64,000 nt of DNA from Nemopilema nomurai (GCA_003864495.1 ML133437.1:2480001-2544000); one strand, 5' to 3'. Shown: positions 43,801 to 56,298, counted from the stretch's first letter. Notes: generated from the sequence alone by a model not told the origin. Made by a program: numbers and translations.

Positions 43801-45747
43801 ATTAGAGACCAAAAGATGAACGGGGGCTGTAGAGAAGAGACTCTGCTCTATGGTAACGCTGCTACGTGACTGGGTTGGAATCAATAACGGGGCTGGTGTA
43901 CATCTCGTAATGAATGCTGAATGGTAAAAAGAATTCTCTTGGCTTCGATCAGTTTGTAAGAAGGAAAAATATGCTATTTCAAACGACGATGAAACGCCCA
44001 ATGCTTTTGTTTGTTGATTACGAATGAATTGTCAAAGCGTGAATGGAACAAACCACGGTTTTCTCTCGTTATGCATTATTAAATGACAGATCTGGTACAG
44101 CGGTGTCATAGTAGGCCATCTACAAAGACTCTTTATTCGATTTGAATTGCACGTGCACTGGGGACTTTGGTGGTGAAAGCTCCTCCCCCTGAACGACTTG
44201 CGAATTTAGCGACCAAACGATTTGCTGCCGTCGTAAACCCCAACATGAAAACAAGCTGAATTCTCAAAGTGCACTTTTCTTGCAATGATAACATCTTAAC
44301 ACTGTATGTGTGGAAATGGCTAATTCGCTCTTTTAATGAATTCTTCCAATAATTGATTTTGTTAGCAGGAGATGGGTATGTTGATCTTTATTAGCAAAAT
44401 CGAGTCTCACTGATCAAAATACTATCTGTTTCGCCTTAGGTTTTGGGGAACCACAATTAGTCAAAGAGCAAGCTGGGATTAAAATCCTCATTGAGAATCA
44501 TAAAGGGGTTTTTAGCTTGGTTGTGGTGCAACTGGCCACAATCGTCTTAGGTCTGCTGGAACGAGAAAAAGACTAATTGAAAATATCTGAGACGAAAAGC
44601 CTAAAAGCACCACAAGACAAATCAGGGCACACCTGAGAGCAACACACATAACTGCAAGGAGGTATAGCATCTTGGTCCTTTTGATCATTCACAATGGGGC
44701 GGTAACAATGATTACCAAAGAAAAAGGGGAGAGTAGATTAATCAAGAGCTTAGATAACCAGAATGTGCCCTGGACAGGTTCATTCATAACATGGGAGATC
44801 AGAAAAAAATTCTTGTCTGGCTTTATCTTGAGTTTCAAAAACTAGATCGGAACAAAAGCAGGACGTCGTTGGGGTAAACTGGGGTAAATTATTGGTATTA
44901 ATTAAGTAAGCTAGGGCAATCTGTCTCGTTATAAACTAAATTGAAGTCGAATCCGTGACATTTGAGCTTTGAAGTATCTTCTAAGAATGCGCTACTTGGC
45001 GGCATTGCGTTGACCATCTGTTAGAAAAACCCTCGAGTTGTGAATGTCTTGCAAGCTGGGAACGCAACTCAATGTTGACTTAGCAGAAAACCCTTATATT
45101 TGTCGCACAGTGTTTTTAGGTTGCGTTTTATTTATCACAGGGTAGTTTGTCTGCGATTGTAGACACAGGGCTCAAAAGTTCTGCCTGCCAAACACGCTTG
45201 ATGCCGTCCAAGTTAATAATGCCAATCGCCCTCTTCTCTCCCCGTATAACGTTTTGACACGACAGAAGGAATGACAGAACTATTGATACAATTGAGATTG
45301 TAAACATATTAGGCCAGAGCAATACCGATTCGACAGCATTTAAGCAGACTGATAAAAACCCGACTTACCGTGGTTGACAAAACTGACAACCGTATCAGCA
45401 TTGGCCGCATTCGTGTCATTTGCCGTCGAATTCATCAACATGACTTCCTCGCCAGCATTGTCAACAACCACTTCGTTGCTCGTAACACTGTTGTACAAAT
45501 CAATCATGTATCTTCTGGCAGAAATTTCCTTCCCTGTCTCCCTGTAAAACATGCTTGGATGTGGACGGTGCTCCACTCCGAAAATATGCAAAATCTCCTT
45601 TTGTAGGTCGTTCTTTGTTTTGGAGCTCTCTTCGTTCCGACTCAAAAAGGGGTTGATAAACGCGGTGTCACCAAACATGGGCCTGCAACTCGCAGAGGCT
45701 GCGAGAGACATCAGGATGACGATGGACAGCGAGTAAGACTTGGTCAT
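40889..45747 (-). CDS. BMP5-8: BMP5-8 type TGF-beta superfamily ligand, two coding exons
   Basis: Exon 1 is 45369-45747, exon 2 is 40889-41802; total 1,293 nt, 430 residues, joined in phase 1 (donor CACG/GTAAGT, acceptor TTTTGTATTTCAG). I chose the ATG at 45747 because it opens a signal peptide, [19 protein letters not shown]. An in-frame ATG at 45846 would bury it. The prodomain has [17 protein letters not shown] and [11 protein letters not shown], the BMP5/6/7/8 prodomain signature. A basic stretch RKRRHRKTR is the furin site. The mature domain has the seven cystine-knot cysteines in order ([71 protein letters not shown]). It is secreted, forms dimers and signals through BMP type I/II receptors and Smad1/5 (family knowledge). 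It is closest to BMP5-8 and not BMP2/4 because of the [14 protein letters not shown] and [18 protein letters not shown] segments. Confidence 0.96.
41803..45368 (-). other. Intron of the BMP5-8 gene
   Basis: 3,566 bp, GT-AG. No exon, repeat family or RNA gene is recognised. 42,720-43,020 is a pyrimidine-rich stretch with many CCCC tracts. The length leaves room for enhancers, but I can name none. Confidence 0.8.
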
Positions 45748-47821
45748 TGCGAATGGTCTGTGACAGTGGGATTGAAAACGCAGAGCGTATGTCCTTGAGA
45801 ACGCGAATTGTCCTTCGGATGAAGCGTGGATTGCGCGTGAAACCAAATACAGTGCCGAGCGAAACTACTGTATCCAGCTAGGTGTGATCTTGAGTAACAC
45901 TTCCCTTCGAACTGTTCTGAGTATTAACACTTGTCAATCATGCTCACCTTCTCCAATTTGAAGCGACATGCTACGGTGGTTGTTCATTTCCTGAATTCCG
46001 TCAAACTGTGTATGAAAATGAATCGACCTTGGCGATCGCAGGCAACTCTAGACGCAAGTCGCTCCACTTATTCCCAATCTCGAACAAACAGTTGCGGTCG
46101 ACTTCGAATTACGAAAAGCTGCCTCAGTATTTGGTCAGCGGAATGGGTCGTTGATAGCGTTAAAGCGAAGCTGGATGGCCCTACCAATGGCAACACGTCT
46201 TGCCGCATTCCTGCCATTGCAGCCATATCAAATAATCCATCATGATTGTTTCTTCAATGCTCACCAGGATTTTTGTCTCTTTAACTTATTAGCTGCCTAA
46301 TCACTTCGTGGCCAGAGAAGAAGATGGCGTATCTCGCGAAGCGGAAAGCATTCCATTACTGTTCGATAGAAAAACAGAGTACCACACCCTCTTTCTTTTT
46401 AGGGTTGAACCAGAAAACCTTAGATCAACTTTAGCTATTATGAAATCTCCAAGTACAAAAAGATAAATTATTCTTAATTTGTTTCTAGTTTAGTGGATTT
46501 AGAATCAATGGAATTTGAGAAACATTGGGGAATGGCAAGGAACGACTTAAAGAAGTTGAACGCAAATTCGAAAGCCTGGTTGATATTAGCTCTTGCTTTT
46601 CATCAACTTCGACTTGCTGTTCTTGTGCGTGTTTGCTTACACTTGCAGAGTGTCCTTTTTGAAAAAAAGTATCAATACCAACTTTATTTTAATAAGCTTC
46701 AAGTAATAGACAATTTTACGGTATGAAAATACAGAAAAAAACATATGCTTACGCTATATGTGTGCCTTATAAGAATAATGCTTTGAATATATTGCATTGG
46801 CTCCATTTTCTAAATAAGCTTTATGTATTGAATGATATTCATTATTCAAAGGATAGCTGGCAGTGTGTTGAAATCATTAAAGTCAAATAAATCAAACAAG
46901 GACTGTTGGCGTGATATACAACGATACTCATTGGCAACCAGCAGTTTTAGAGTTTTGGGCGTTCACAAACCTCTGCTATCTATGCACTTATTTACAAACT
47001 ATTGGTGCCTAAATTCACAAACAAACGAGTGAATGTCAGTTCCCTGGGCTCCCATTGTGTATAAAAGCCGTTTCATTCACGGACATTTGGGACAGTTTAG
47101 AGGTAGGACCTGGTCTTAAATAATAGAAAAAGAAGACATGGGACAACTCCAGCTACAACCTGCATTTGCGGATGTGAAGAATTGTCATAGGGTCATTTAA
47201 AGAAGCTCACAGACTGCTTGAATAGAATCCAAAGGTATTAAAAACGTTATCGAACACATCCAAGCACGCCCTTTGAAGAAACGTGTGCGTTATATGAAGA
47301 GAGGCTGCAAGACCTAAAACTTGCAAAAGTAATATTGCCCTTGGAAGAATTGTAATCATAGCTAGTCTAGTCGGCCACTATAGCCTCTCACACCTAATAC
47401 TATTCCGCCATAAATCTTCTTCAATTACCATTGATTCAACCCACTGCAGGGCGATGCTGATTTACTGACTAGATTTCCTGTATACCCTATTCCCTCTTGC
47501 CATAGAGTTCCGATTGAAAGTACATTCCAGATATTGCTGAATGTTTCTCAACAATCGAGAATATTGGATGAATCATGATAAAATTGACGGCTTTCCTTTG
47601 CTGTCTGGCATCCCATCTCGGCAGGAGTGAACCTTTTTTGGATCTCTTATTGCTAATTAATGTCGGTGTTGTGCGACAAAGCAGACCTCAGATGATATCA
47701 ATGTATGGAGACGAAGCTTCTATTGCGTGGTAAATGTGCTTCTGGGGAAGCCAACGTTTGCGGCCTGACAAGATATCAAAACAACAACACATTGTGGAGC
47801 CGTGGAAGCGGGGATACAAGT

Positions 47822-47920
47822 ACCGTAAATCCTCATAATTTTTTACTTTAAACATTTTTGGGTGGGGGCTATTAGGGGGGGGGGCGGATGCAGTTTGTGG
47901 CGCTTATTCAAAGAGGCTTA
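47822..47920 (+). repeat. Dispersed repeat fragment, ACCGTAARTCCTC family, copy 1
   Basis: Starts ACCGTAAATCCTCATAA, then an AT-rich core, then TTTTGGGTGGGGGCTATTAGG and a G run. The same order of segments is found at 52,996-53,092. Confidence 0.5.
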
Positions 47921-48749
47921 AAAATCATCGGAAATGTGTCAAATTTTTGATATTTTTTTCGAATCATTTTATAAACTTCTTTCTTTTCATATAAAAACAT
48001 ATCTATAAGAATAATCTTTTAAGTAAAAAAGTTAGTCCAGAATGACAACTTCGCTATCCGCTCCTCCGCAATGTCTTGCTCCAGGATCTGGATATCATTA
48101 ACGATGTCATTTAATCAATTACTACAAAAGTATGATTTTCGTGGTAACTGAATAAAACGCCAAAGCCGGCGCCCAACATATGTAAAATAACCAGAAAATT
48201 GGTCATACATTGGGGAACTAAATATTAATTGGGAATTTTGACCAAATTTGAAAAAGTTAAACAAACTATGGAGAAAAAGTTGTGAAACCTCACGTTGTAG
48301 CAAGGAATGTCTGGTTGACAAGAAAGCAGCTGACTGGGCTAGCTTTGGTACTTAGTGAATGCAACACTAGTTTCTCAGGGCCTTAAAGAAACATTGTACA
48401 CTCAAACCATAGGAGAATTTCTGGAGATTGGCCTTTAACCTCGTTTTCGTCGTTGATGTTGCATACTCGCATGAGGAACGAGATCTGGGAACGAGAACGC
48501 TTCTGTTCACTGGAAAGCGAGGGCGAAATCTATGACACATTTAACTGCAATCATGCGCACTTTTAGCCTCTGTAAAAGCTTCAGACTTTTTCTCTCATTC
48601 GTGTATCAACTTCACGGCTTGCAAACATCATCTATTGGTACTTTAATCCAGGAATGTATGCATTTGTGTCCATATGAATTCGAGGCAGCACCGCTTGCAT
48701 GTATATTAGGCTTCTCTCGCGATTTTTCCTCATTTAGAGTATTGGAAAA

Positions 48750-48910
48750 ATAATTTGACCTTAGAATATTATAAAAGAAATTTTCCTTTAGAATGTTAGA
48801 ATAATATTTTGCCTTTAGAATATTAGAACAATAATTTGACCTTAAAATATTAGAAGAAAAATTTCCTTTACAATATTAGAATTATAATTTGCCTTTTAAG
48901 TATTAAAAAA
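48750..48910. repeat. AT-rich tandem repeat, about 27-bp unit
   Basis: Six imperfect units with the core TTTGACCTTAGAATATTAGA (variants TTTCCTTTAGAATGTTAGA, TTTGCCTTTAGAATATTAGA). Confidence 0.8.
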
Positions 48911-49084
48911 AAAATTCAGAAAGGAATATCAAAATTTCTCCGGACTGTATCCTCCCATTAAGCCAAACAAACTCCCACGCAAAACTAGCAAAAGGAGTAA
49001 CAACGAAAATCTTGAAATATAAACGCTTTCGAACAACTCATCCAAACAGGCATTCGTTCTCACTGTTTTTATTATTAAAACTAG

Positions 49085-49530
49085 TTATGCAAACAGAACG
49101 AGAAGATTAAGTTTCTTAAACTCGACAAGCCTCAGTGTAAGTTGAAATCCATTAAGCACTTTCGGCTGAATACTGACGTGATTCACACAGCAAACAAGTT
49201 CAAGGAATTGGGTCAAATTCACAGTTTCACCAGAATGGATCTCGTTCGCTTTGTCAGGAAAGCTTTCTGGTTCAAGAGGCGATCCATTTACTTTGGCTTG
49301 CTCCCAACTTTCCAAGGCATTGTCTGTTCTAGATTCTCTCTCATTAAATACATGCTTGTCAGGGTCACACCAAACACAACGCTGATTGCTAAAGCGTGCT
49401 GCTTCATTCGAAACCTTGGTTTTGAGATGACCAGTCTTTCCATGAATTCCCCCTGACTTGAATCACCACCATTCTTTATATGCTGACTCATTCTTGCAGT
49501 TAAGTGGTGGAAAGCTTCGGTGTCAAATTC
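49085..49530 (-). pseudogene. Possible decayed coding remnant
   Basis: After an acceptor-like CATTTTCAG, one frame runs 67-80 codons. A second overlapping frame runs about 125 codons with protein-like composition and a CVWCDPDKHVF zinc-ribbon-like pair of cysteines, ending LELVCCVNHVS. Neither frame has a clear start or partner exons. It could be a fragment of a transposon gene or chance. I do not recognise the family. Confidence 0.25.
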
Positions 49531-50249
49531 ACTGAAAATGTAAATATTATAACATAATAGCGCAAAAAACTTAAATCCATTCTAGATAATTGGAATGCTG
49601 GATTGATCGCTTTGGAAACTAAAACGTTTTGAGGAACAAAGTACTTCGGGTATTGACCACAATTGTCAGTGCCCTGCAGGTTTCAACTTTCAATTCCAAA
49701 CACTACGCAAAAGAAAATAGTTCGAAAAAGGGTGAAATCAAGAAATTCTGTTTTATTCATAAATTGGAGGTCAGGAGAAAACCATCAAAAAATTCTAGTA
49801 GATAAGAATTGCCTTGATGTTACCACTTTCTTCAAATTTAGCGTGTCAAAAACATCAATTTAAGAAATCACGGAGAAGATGACAATAAAAAGATTTATCA
49901 CAAAACTAGAAATTTAGATATGAAAGTGTGAAATTTAGATATGAAATTTAGATAGGATGTATTAATGGAAGTGTGCAACATGCTAATCTTGAAATTGCTG
50001 CAAGGTCCCTTGTATGTCATGGGCAACATCAAGTTATGATATTTTAACATTTTGCCTATCAAAAGAAATCATGTTTGTGTAGATATGTGCCTATTTCCAA
50101 GGGCTCCGACGCAGGTTGGAAAGTGTAGGGGCCAAGGAAGATTTTATCAATCATGACAAAAGATATTCAGAAAAGCTCTATTGTTTTACAAAAAAGGTGC
50201 GGGGGCCATAAATATTTTGGGTTACCTTGCAAATAAAACAAATAAAAAG

Positions 50250-50961
50250 CAGGGGCGGATCCAGTAGGGTGCGAAGGGTGCCCAAGCACCCCTCAAATTT
50301 CGCAGGCATAACTTTTTAGCAATTGAAGGCACGGTCGCTTCGATTCTGAGTTCTACGCACAACCTGAAATTCGAGCCTCCGCTTCGGTGCCCCGTCTCAC
50401 AAATGTCCAGCCCAACTCTTTCGTTTCCTGTATTGAGGTATTATCAAACTCCCCCTGGTTTCACCATACAGCATTCTACAGACTCGGAAACCATTGTCTC
50501 CTCTATAACCCAGCCATTACAGGAACCCATGGCCTGTGAATTATACCAGATTCTGCACCCGTGGAAGGGAACTTAGCCAATGACTGTGGCAGATCGAGGG
50601 GTTCTCAACATTGGCGCGAGAACCCATGGATTTCAAAAATTCGAAATTTCATAGAATGCCGACTTAACCAGGGGAGTTTGTTCCACATCAACTACTGTCA
50701 AATGTATTGTGGAATTTGACCAGGGGGAGTTGGCAGTGACCAGGGGGAGTTGAATTATGATATCACCTTAAACAGGGGGACTGAGTTGCTAAAATTTTAG
50801 GCTAAGCTGCGGAAAGTTCTGTATACTGCTTTTGTGTACTGCTACTGCAGACTTCCATTTTGTTTATCGCGTATTAACAGGGTACGATGTTTGTCAATAG
50901 CTCTTTGTTGCAAACCTTTCTATATGAGCACCCCTCAGAATAATTGCTGGATCCGCCCCTG
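50250..50961. mobile_element. hAT-like MITE with 15-bp perfect terminal inverted repeats
   Basis: Begins CAGGGGCGGATCCAG and ends with its exact inverse CTGGATCCGCCCCTG. Inner flanks also pair (AGGGGTGC with GCACCCCT). Both sides are followed or preceded by AAAAG, a probable remnant of the target duplication; a full 8-bp match is not seen. The 712-bp interior has no transposase frame but repeats ACCAGGGGGAGTTG twice directly (about 50,713 and 50,738), with further related copies in either orientation. Confidence 0.8.
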
Positions 50962-53900
50962 AAAAGTATCCACACAATTCAACATGGGTTGGAAAGGCAT
51001 TTGAATTCTACCAGCCCAACAAAATGTCAAGATGGAGCTTGGCAATGAAGACAGTGGTAGTTCAAGTAGACTTGTTATCACAGAGAACATGTGTGACAGT
51101 CTAATAAATATAGTCTGTGACAGTCAATTAAGTTGATACAAAGCTTTTATCATGTTTATCATGAAGTCAATTCATTGAACAATGAAATCAACATCTAGAC
51201 ACATATGGCTAATAACAAAAGAAAGAGCAATATGAGTCATTGCTCCAAGCAGACTACCAATTTGACTCTTGTTTCTTCATCAGAAATATGGTTTATGTTT
51301 CCCTAAAGCTCACACTGTCTGCCTAACAAGCTGAAAAAATTTTTAAATTAAAAATAACTAAAACAGAACAGAATGTCATCTGATAGGCAAGAATTGGATT
51401 TTATTTTACATGCAATTTCAACTGAACCATTTTTTGAGATTTTTGTAAAAAAAACTTTTTGAAAACAGCTTAAATATTAATGAGACTCAAAGGAGTACTT
51501 AAATGATTCAAGCCCCAAGCCAAAACTATAAGGGCTTTTAAAAAATTTTGAAGAAAATGGGAATTAATATGCTCTTCTATTTTAAAGATTACAGACCAAG
51601 CTTGGGATTACCATATTGAGGCTTTGTGGGAGTTTTGAATAAGGTGGATATTTTATTGTTTGATTTTGATTCGAACATAACTGATAATCTTTAATGACTG
51701 TTAAAGCAGGGGAAAAGTTTAGGCCTCAGATATTCTCTTTATTTTAAGTTAGGATACCTTTGATGATATGCCTGACAATTCCACCATCATGACATATGAA
51801 GTGTCAAGAACTTTAGCACAAAAAAGCACACATAATAGAATATTAGGACAACTGAAGTTATGTGTTTATTGAAGAGCTTAGTGTCATAATCCCTGTCCAT
51901 TTATATACCTACCCTAAAAGGTGCACAACCTCAGCTGCATTTATGCCTGAGGAATATCGACCCATTTGTATTAGCTGTATTGAAGAGCCTGTTATTCATC
52001 ATCATGACAGGCAAAAATGATCCAATACTTAATTGGCCTTTCTGTTTGAGATTGTGACTTATGAAAAATCTTTCTCAAACAAATGGCGGGCAATGCATAG
52101 GGAAGGTTTTGGTTTACGAATCACAAAGTGAGTACTAACAAAACTGAATTTTACAATGTATTTACACAACTCCAACTTCTTGAAAACAATACCAAATTTC
52201 TTGTCCTACCATTTTGGGGTTATTTTCTTGAAAGACTATTATTTGAGAGTAAATTTTCAGCATTTTAGCTTTAGCCCTTTCTGACTGTGACTGGACCCTC
52301 CTGTCATGCCTCAGGGGTACCCCTCTCAGGATGCAAACTTCCTTTTTGTTTGCATAGGGTAATTTAGTCTTGGTCGTTTGATGTGTGCAATCGCACGCAT
52401 GAGATGTTTATTTGACTTGCTCATTGCTTTCGACCTTCAGAAAATTGTTTTCTTTAACAAAAAATTGGAAATTCTGTTTTCCATTAGCTGAGCAACATCA
52501 GCAATTTTTTTTAAAAGTGTCTATTGTGTCTTCCCATTGTGATATGATGTGTTGATTGAATTGCCAAAATTGTTTTTTTAAATAGACTAATCGCTTTGCT
52601 ATGTTCGAATCCTCGCAGAAACATGGTGGTCGTCAGCTTTTATTCAAATTTCTGCCTTCCAGTTTAGGTTAATGAATGGTGAATATAAAAATTTTTCTTT
52701 GAATGGAAATCATTCAAGGCGTTTGTAAAGGCCTATTATCGTGGAAGCACTGTCCAGTCTTTGTGGCCAAAAATACTTGAATTCAAACGCGAAGAATTCC
52801 CCAATCTCTGTCTCTGTGCACAGGGTATTTTCTAAGCATTTTTGAGTGGTGGGGCATTTTTCTTAAGGGCCCACACTTATACACTACCAGAAATGACGTA
52901 GGAAATGACACAAAACTCTTCCGATTGGCGCTTGAGATTGTGATATATACTGAACTATTTTAGGGTTGAGACTTTTGCCTCCAAGATATGACACAACCGT
53001 AAGTCCTCGAATAAGCCCTGAGGACTTATTTTGGAAAAAAATATTTTAGGGTGGGGGCTTATTCAAGGGGGAAGCTTACTCGAGGGTGGGGACTGTTGAC
53101 AGCAAGAAATACTACCAACACTGATGGCTATTATGGTAAAAATGGGCAGAAGACACGAGAAATGACGGGATATATTAAGTTCAAGGCAATATCTCAGCCT
53201 GAGTAGGGTTGAAAAATGCAAGGAAACACTAAGATTTTGGTAAATTGAGCAATGAATCAAGTTATAAGGTGGATAAATGAGAAATATAGTGATATAAGGA
53301 TTGCTATCAACATCGTTTGAGCCCTCAAATTTGTTACCAGCCTTTTAAAACACTGGTTACTTGTATCTCTAAGGGCCACAAGATGGCCGACATATGGGGC
53401 AAAAGTAGCATTCTTTTCAATTCCCCCACCACTCAGTATGTTAAAAAATTTCCTGGTTGTGCAGTTTTTCCATAAGTGGCTCGAATTATACACCAGTAGA
53501 GAGAGCATTTAGTACACCATGCTTGATGCTACCAGATAGGAGGCTGTGTTTATTGCAATGGAGATGGAGATGCTATTATGTATTTACATAAACGATAAAA
53601 ACTGGAGAAATTATAGTTTCATAGCAACTTTCAACTTAATCAAAAGCTTTATCAGAAAGTTTGTCAATCCAGCATGGTTTCAAAACATAACTGTGCAACC
53701 TGGACACTGAACCTTCACATTATAAGGTTATCTTCATTATATTATCCATTTAGCCTATTTTTTATTTTCTGAAAAATTGGGTCTTCATAGATCGAAGCAG
53801 TTTTTTAAAAAATCCATTGTTGTTTTTAATTTAATTTTTCTAAACACTGATGAAAAACTCTCTTTGTCAAGTAAATGCCATCTCAGGTCAACAGTGACAA

Positions 53901-54370
53901 AAAGTCTAAAATTCAGGCAAAAATTCTTTAGTGCCTTTTTCTCACTTTCATAAAGCATCACAGAATCTAAAAGGAGAAGAAAATTTGCCAGTGAAACAAC
54001 AAATTTTTGCCCTTTGCTATCCGGAAGCAAATTTTGTACTGCCACGGTACCGTTTTTGAAGGGGACAGTGTAAAGAGGGTCATAAATAGCCAGACATGTA
54101 AGAGTGTGAATCCCATGCACGAAAGAAATAATGTGTGTGGTTTACCACACGAATGGTGATTTCCATATGACGAAGACTGAATTAGTAATTGGTAGCAAGT
54201 TTGCTTTGTAATTAAGCTTCAAAAAAAATGTCAAAACATTTCTCCCCAACAGGTTACAGATCAACTCTATTAAACATGGCTTTGCTGTGTAAAGTTAAAG
54301 ACATGTTCACTCTGTTTTCCAAAAGATGTGAACTTTACATCTTCTTACATGTGTCAACTGAATAGATTAA
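50962..54370. other. Gene-poor spacer
   Basis: AT-rich, no supported gene. A 111-codon minus-strand frame at 53,785-54,120 has protein-like text (TCLAIYDPLYTVPFKNGT) but no partner exon or known family. A second copy of the ACCGTAARTCCTC repeat lies at 52,996-53,092. Confidence 0.5.
52996..53092 (+). repeat. Dispersed repeat fragment, ACCGTAARTCCTC family, copy 2
   Basis: Reads ACCGTAAGTCCTCGAATAAG, AT-rich core, TTTTAGGGTGGGGGCTTATT, AAGGGGGAAGC, CTCGAGGGTGGGGAC. The inner pair AATAAGCCC / GGGCTTATT is an inverted repeat, so this may be a small foldback element. Confidence 0.5.
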
Positions 54371-54768
54371 AGCTGCGTTTACACTAGGACTATAGAACAG
54401 TTCTGTATGGAGCTGTTCCATATGGGTGCGGATAGGCTTCCCATTTACACAATGTCTTTGGAAATGTACTGTGCAGAACCATTTCTTTTTATCCATTTTG
54501 ATAATTTTTCATCCACTTGACTCATTTTTAACTAAAGTAATTTTCTCTTCCTTCATTCCTAAGTGTACCTGCAGAGAATGGTTCTGGGTGATTACAAGAG
54601 AACATTTTAGTCAATTCTCTATGGTACCAACTTTCTAGGTGGACCTGTTTGAATATGGCAAGTGGTTCTGTTTGGAACAATTCCATCAGTTCAAGTATAC
54701 ATGCATGGCCTATCTGCACCTATTTGGGCATGGTTCCATTAGGAACTGTTCCTGTGTAAATGCAGCCT
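54371..54768. mobile_element. MITE-like element with GCTGCRTTTACAC termini
   Basis: Left end AGCTGCGTTTACACTAGGAC; right end, inverted, AGGCTGCATTTACACAGGAA. The ends pair over about 20 bp with a few mismatches. TTAA lies immediately left and CTAA at the right junction, compatible with a decayed TTAA target duplication of the piggyBac type. The interior holds repeated inverted GGAACAGTTC / GAACTGTTCC pieces and no gene. Confidence 0.65.
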
Positions 54769-55900
54769 AAGCCCCATTCATGTTCAATAATCTTGTGACT
54801 TTTAACTTTCTATACACTATATGTCAATTTAGGTTGATAGGGTTAAAGGGAAAGCATGTGTGGCCTAAATTCTTTAAGAATTGTGAAGGGGGTGAGTGTG
54901 GAAATTTCCAATGAAGGAAATTCTGATGCTGGACCCAGCTCAGTATAGTGCCAACAAACCTATTAGGTGAGAATGTTTTCATGAAATTAGCAAGGTCTTT
55001 AGTAAGTTGCTTATGTGGGGGTTTCCATTGTTGTCACTGGCTCCACCTGGTCCCTGTTGTCGCTATGTGGCTCTTGGAGCTTGTAACACAATTTTTTTTA
55101 CAAAACTTCCCAAGGTATGGAGTTTAAGCAGTGAAAATTAATCGGAGATATTGTTGCAGCTTTCAACAATCTTCTTGAGAAAAAGTCCAAGCATCTTTGC
55201 TGGATAGCTGAAGGAAATCTAATCTGTTGCCGAAAATTTGATTGCTAATGTCATCAGAGGTGTTACAAAACACTCGTCCCAATCTCATAAATGGCCTAAG
55301 GGTTCTCTTTGCAGTGTCATCAAATTATCACCTTTGGAATATTTGTTTTCTGCCTGATTAAGAAATTCATGTTTTAAAGGTGCCTAAAATGAAATCTGTA
55401 GAAATTCATAGTTCACCCACCAAAGGATTTGGGTTTAGTATATTAAGTGGCTTAATTCTACCCAAGATTTGTGCTTTGGTAAGGCCCACTATGGCTGCTC
55501 GAAATAGTCGGTTGATTTCTGCTCTCTCTTTCAATTGCAAAGGATTACAGATGACCCCTTAAATGATGGATACTTGCATATCTGAAACAGTACTACGTAC
55601 CTTCCAAAGTTACCTGTTAATTCTCGAACTGCAGTTCATATCATCAAACCATCAGCCAAGGGAGCTACTTTCGCATCACTCTCGTTTGTTTAAGGTGATA
55701 TGCATACATTAAGGTGGATGATCAGTGCTCACAACAAACCACTGTATATCGCGTGGTTCACTTGAATTATTAGACAGTGGAAACAAGCACTTTATAAAAA
55801 TTATCCAGATAAATCAGCTTCATTGAACAAAATGAGACATAATAGGTGGTGCAATAATATGTTTATTATATAGTTTACATGCAAGAATTATTCTGTCTTC
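54769..55900. other. Spacer upstream of the TNFR-like gene
   Basis: No supported feature apart from AT-rich sequence and short chance frames. Confidence 0.5.
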
Positions 55901-55929
55901 AAGGGAACAACACTCTTTGTTAACGCTCG

Positions 55930-56298
55930 GACAAGGGAAACGGAAACCGCCAACCAATCAAATGCGCTCCTTCTGGACGTGTCTCTATTTGCCCGAGGGA
56001 AGTGACATCACCATTTATATTGCAAGGAGTTTTGGACAAAATTTCATCGAGCATTTCAATATCAAATCATACCTCATGAGTACGTGTAAATATTTTTGCT
56101 ATTATCAAGAACTTTAAGAAAGTAGAGACGACGTTGTATCAAAAATCGTCAATTTTGCTGCCCTGGTTAAAGCATCGGGAAAGTGGGAATCACCAGATGC
56201 AATCCCCTTGGCGTGTAAATAAGTCAGCTAAAATGGTGCACTCGTGCCTTTTGCCTCTTGCCACTGTCGTAACTGCAACGCATAAGCAGGAAGGCAAA
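55930..56298 (+). promoter_or_regulatory. Probable promoter of the TNFR-like gene with ISRE-like and CCAAT motifs
   Basis: GAAACGGAAAC at 55,937-55,947 fits the GAAANNGAAA core bound by IRF-family factors. A CCAAT box (55,954-55,958) follows within 10 bp, and GTGACATCACC near 56,001 resembles a CRE/AP-1 half palindrome. They lie 290-360 bp upstream of the signal-peptide ATG. Motif-level inference only. Confidence 0.4.

Larger units (their letters stand above)
45748..50249. other. BMP5-8 upstream region and gene-poor spacer
   Basis: 45,748-46,320 should hold the BMP promoter and 5' UTR. Beyond that I see only short chance frames, a dispersed repeat fragment at 47,822-47,920, an AT-rich tandem repeat at 48,750-48,910 and a degenerate open stretch at 49,085-49,530 (minus). 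Confidence 0.5.

Noticed and set aside
45748..45846. Upstream in-frame ATG of the BMP gene
   Set aside because: Would place 33 residues before the signal peptide; the ATG at 45,747 gives a normal leader.
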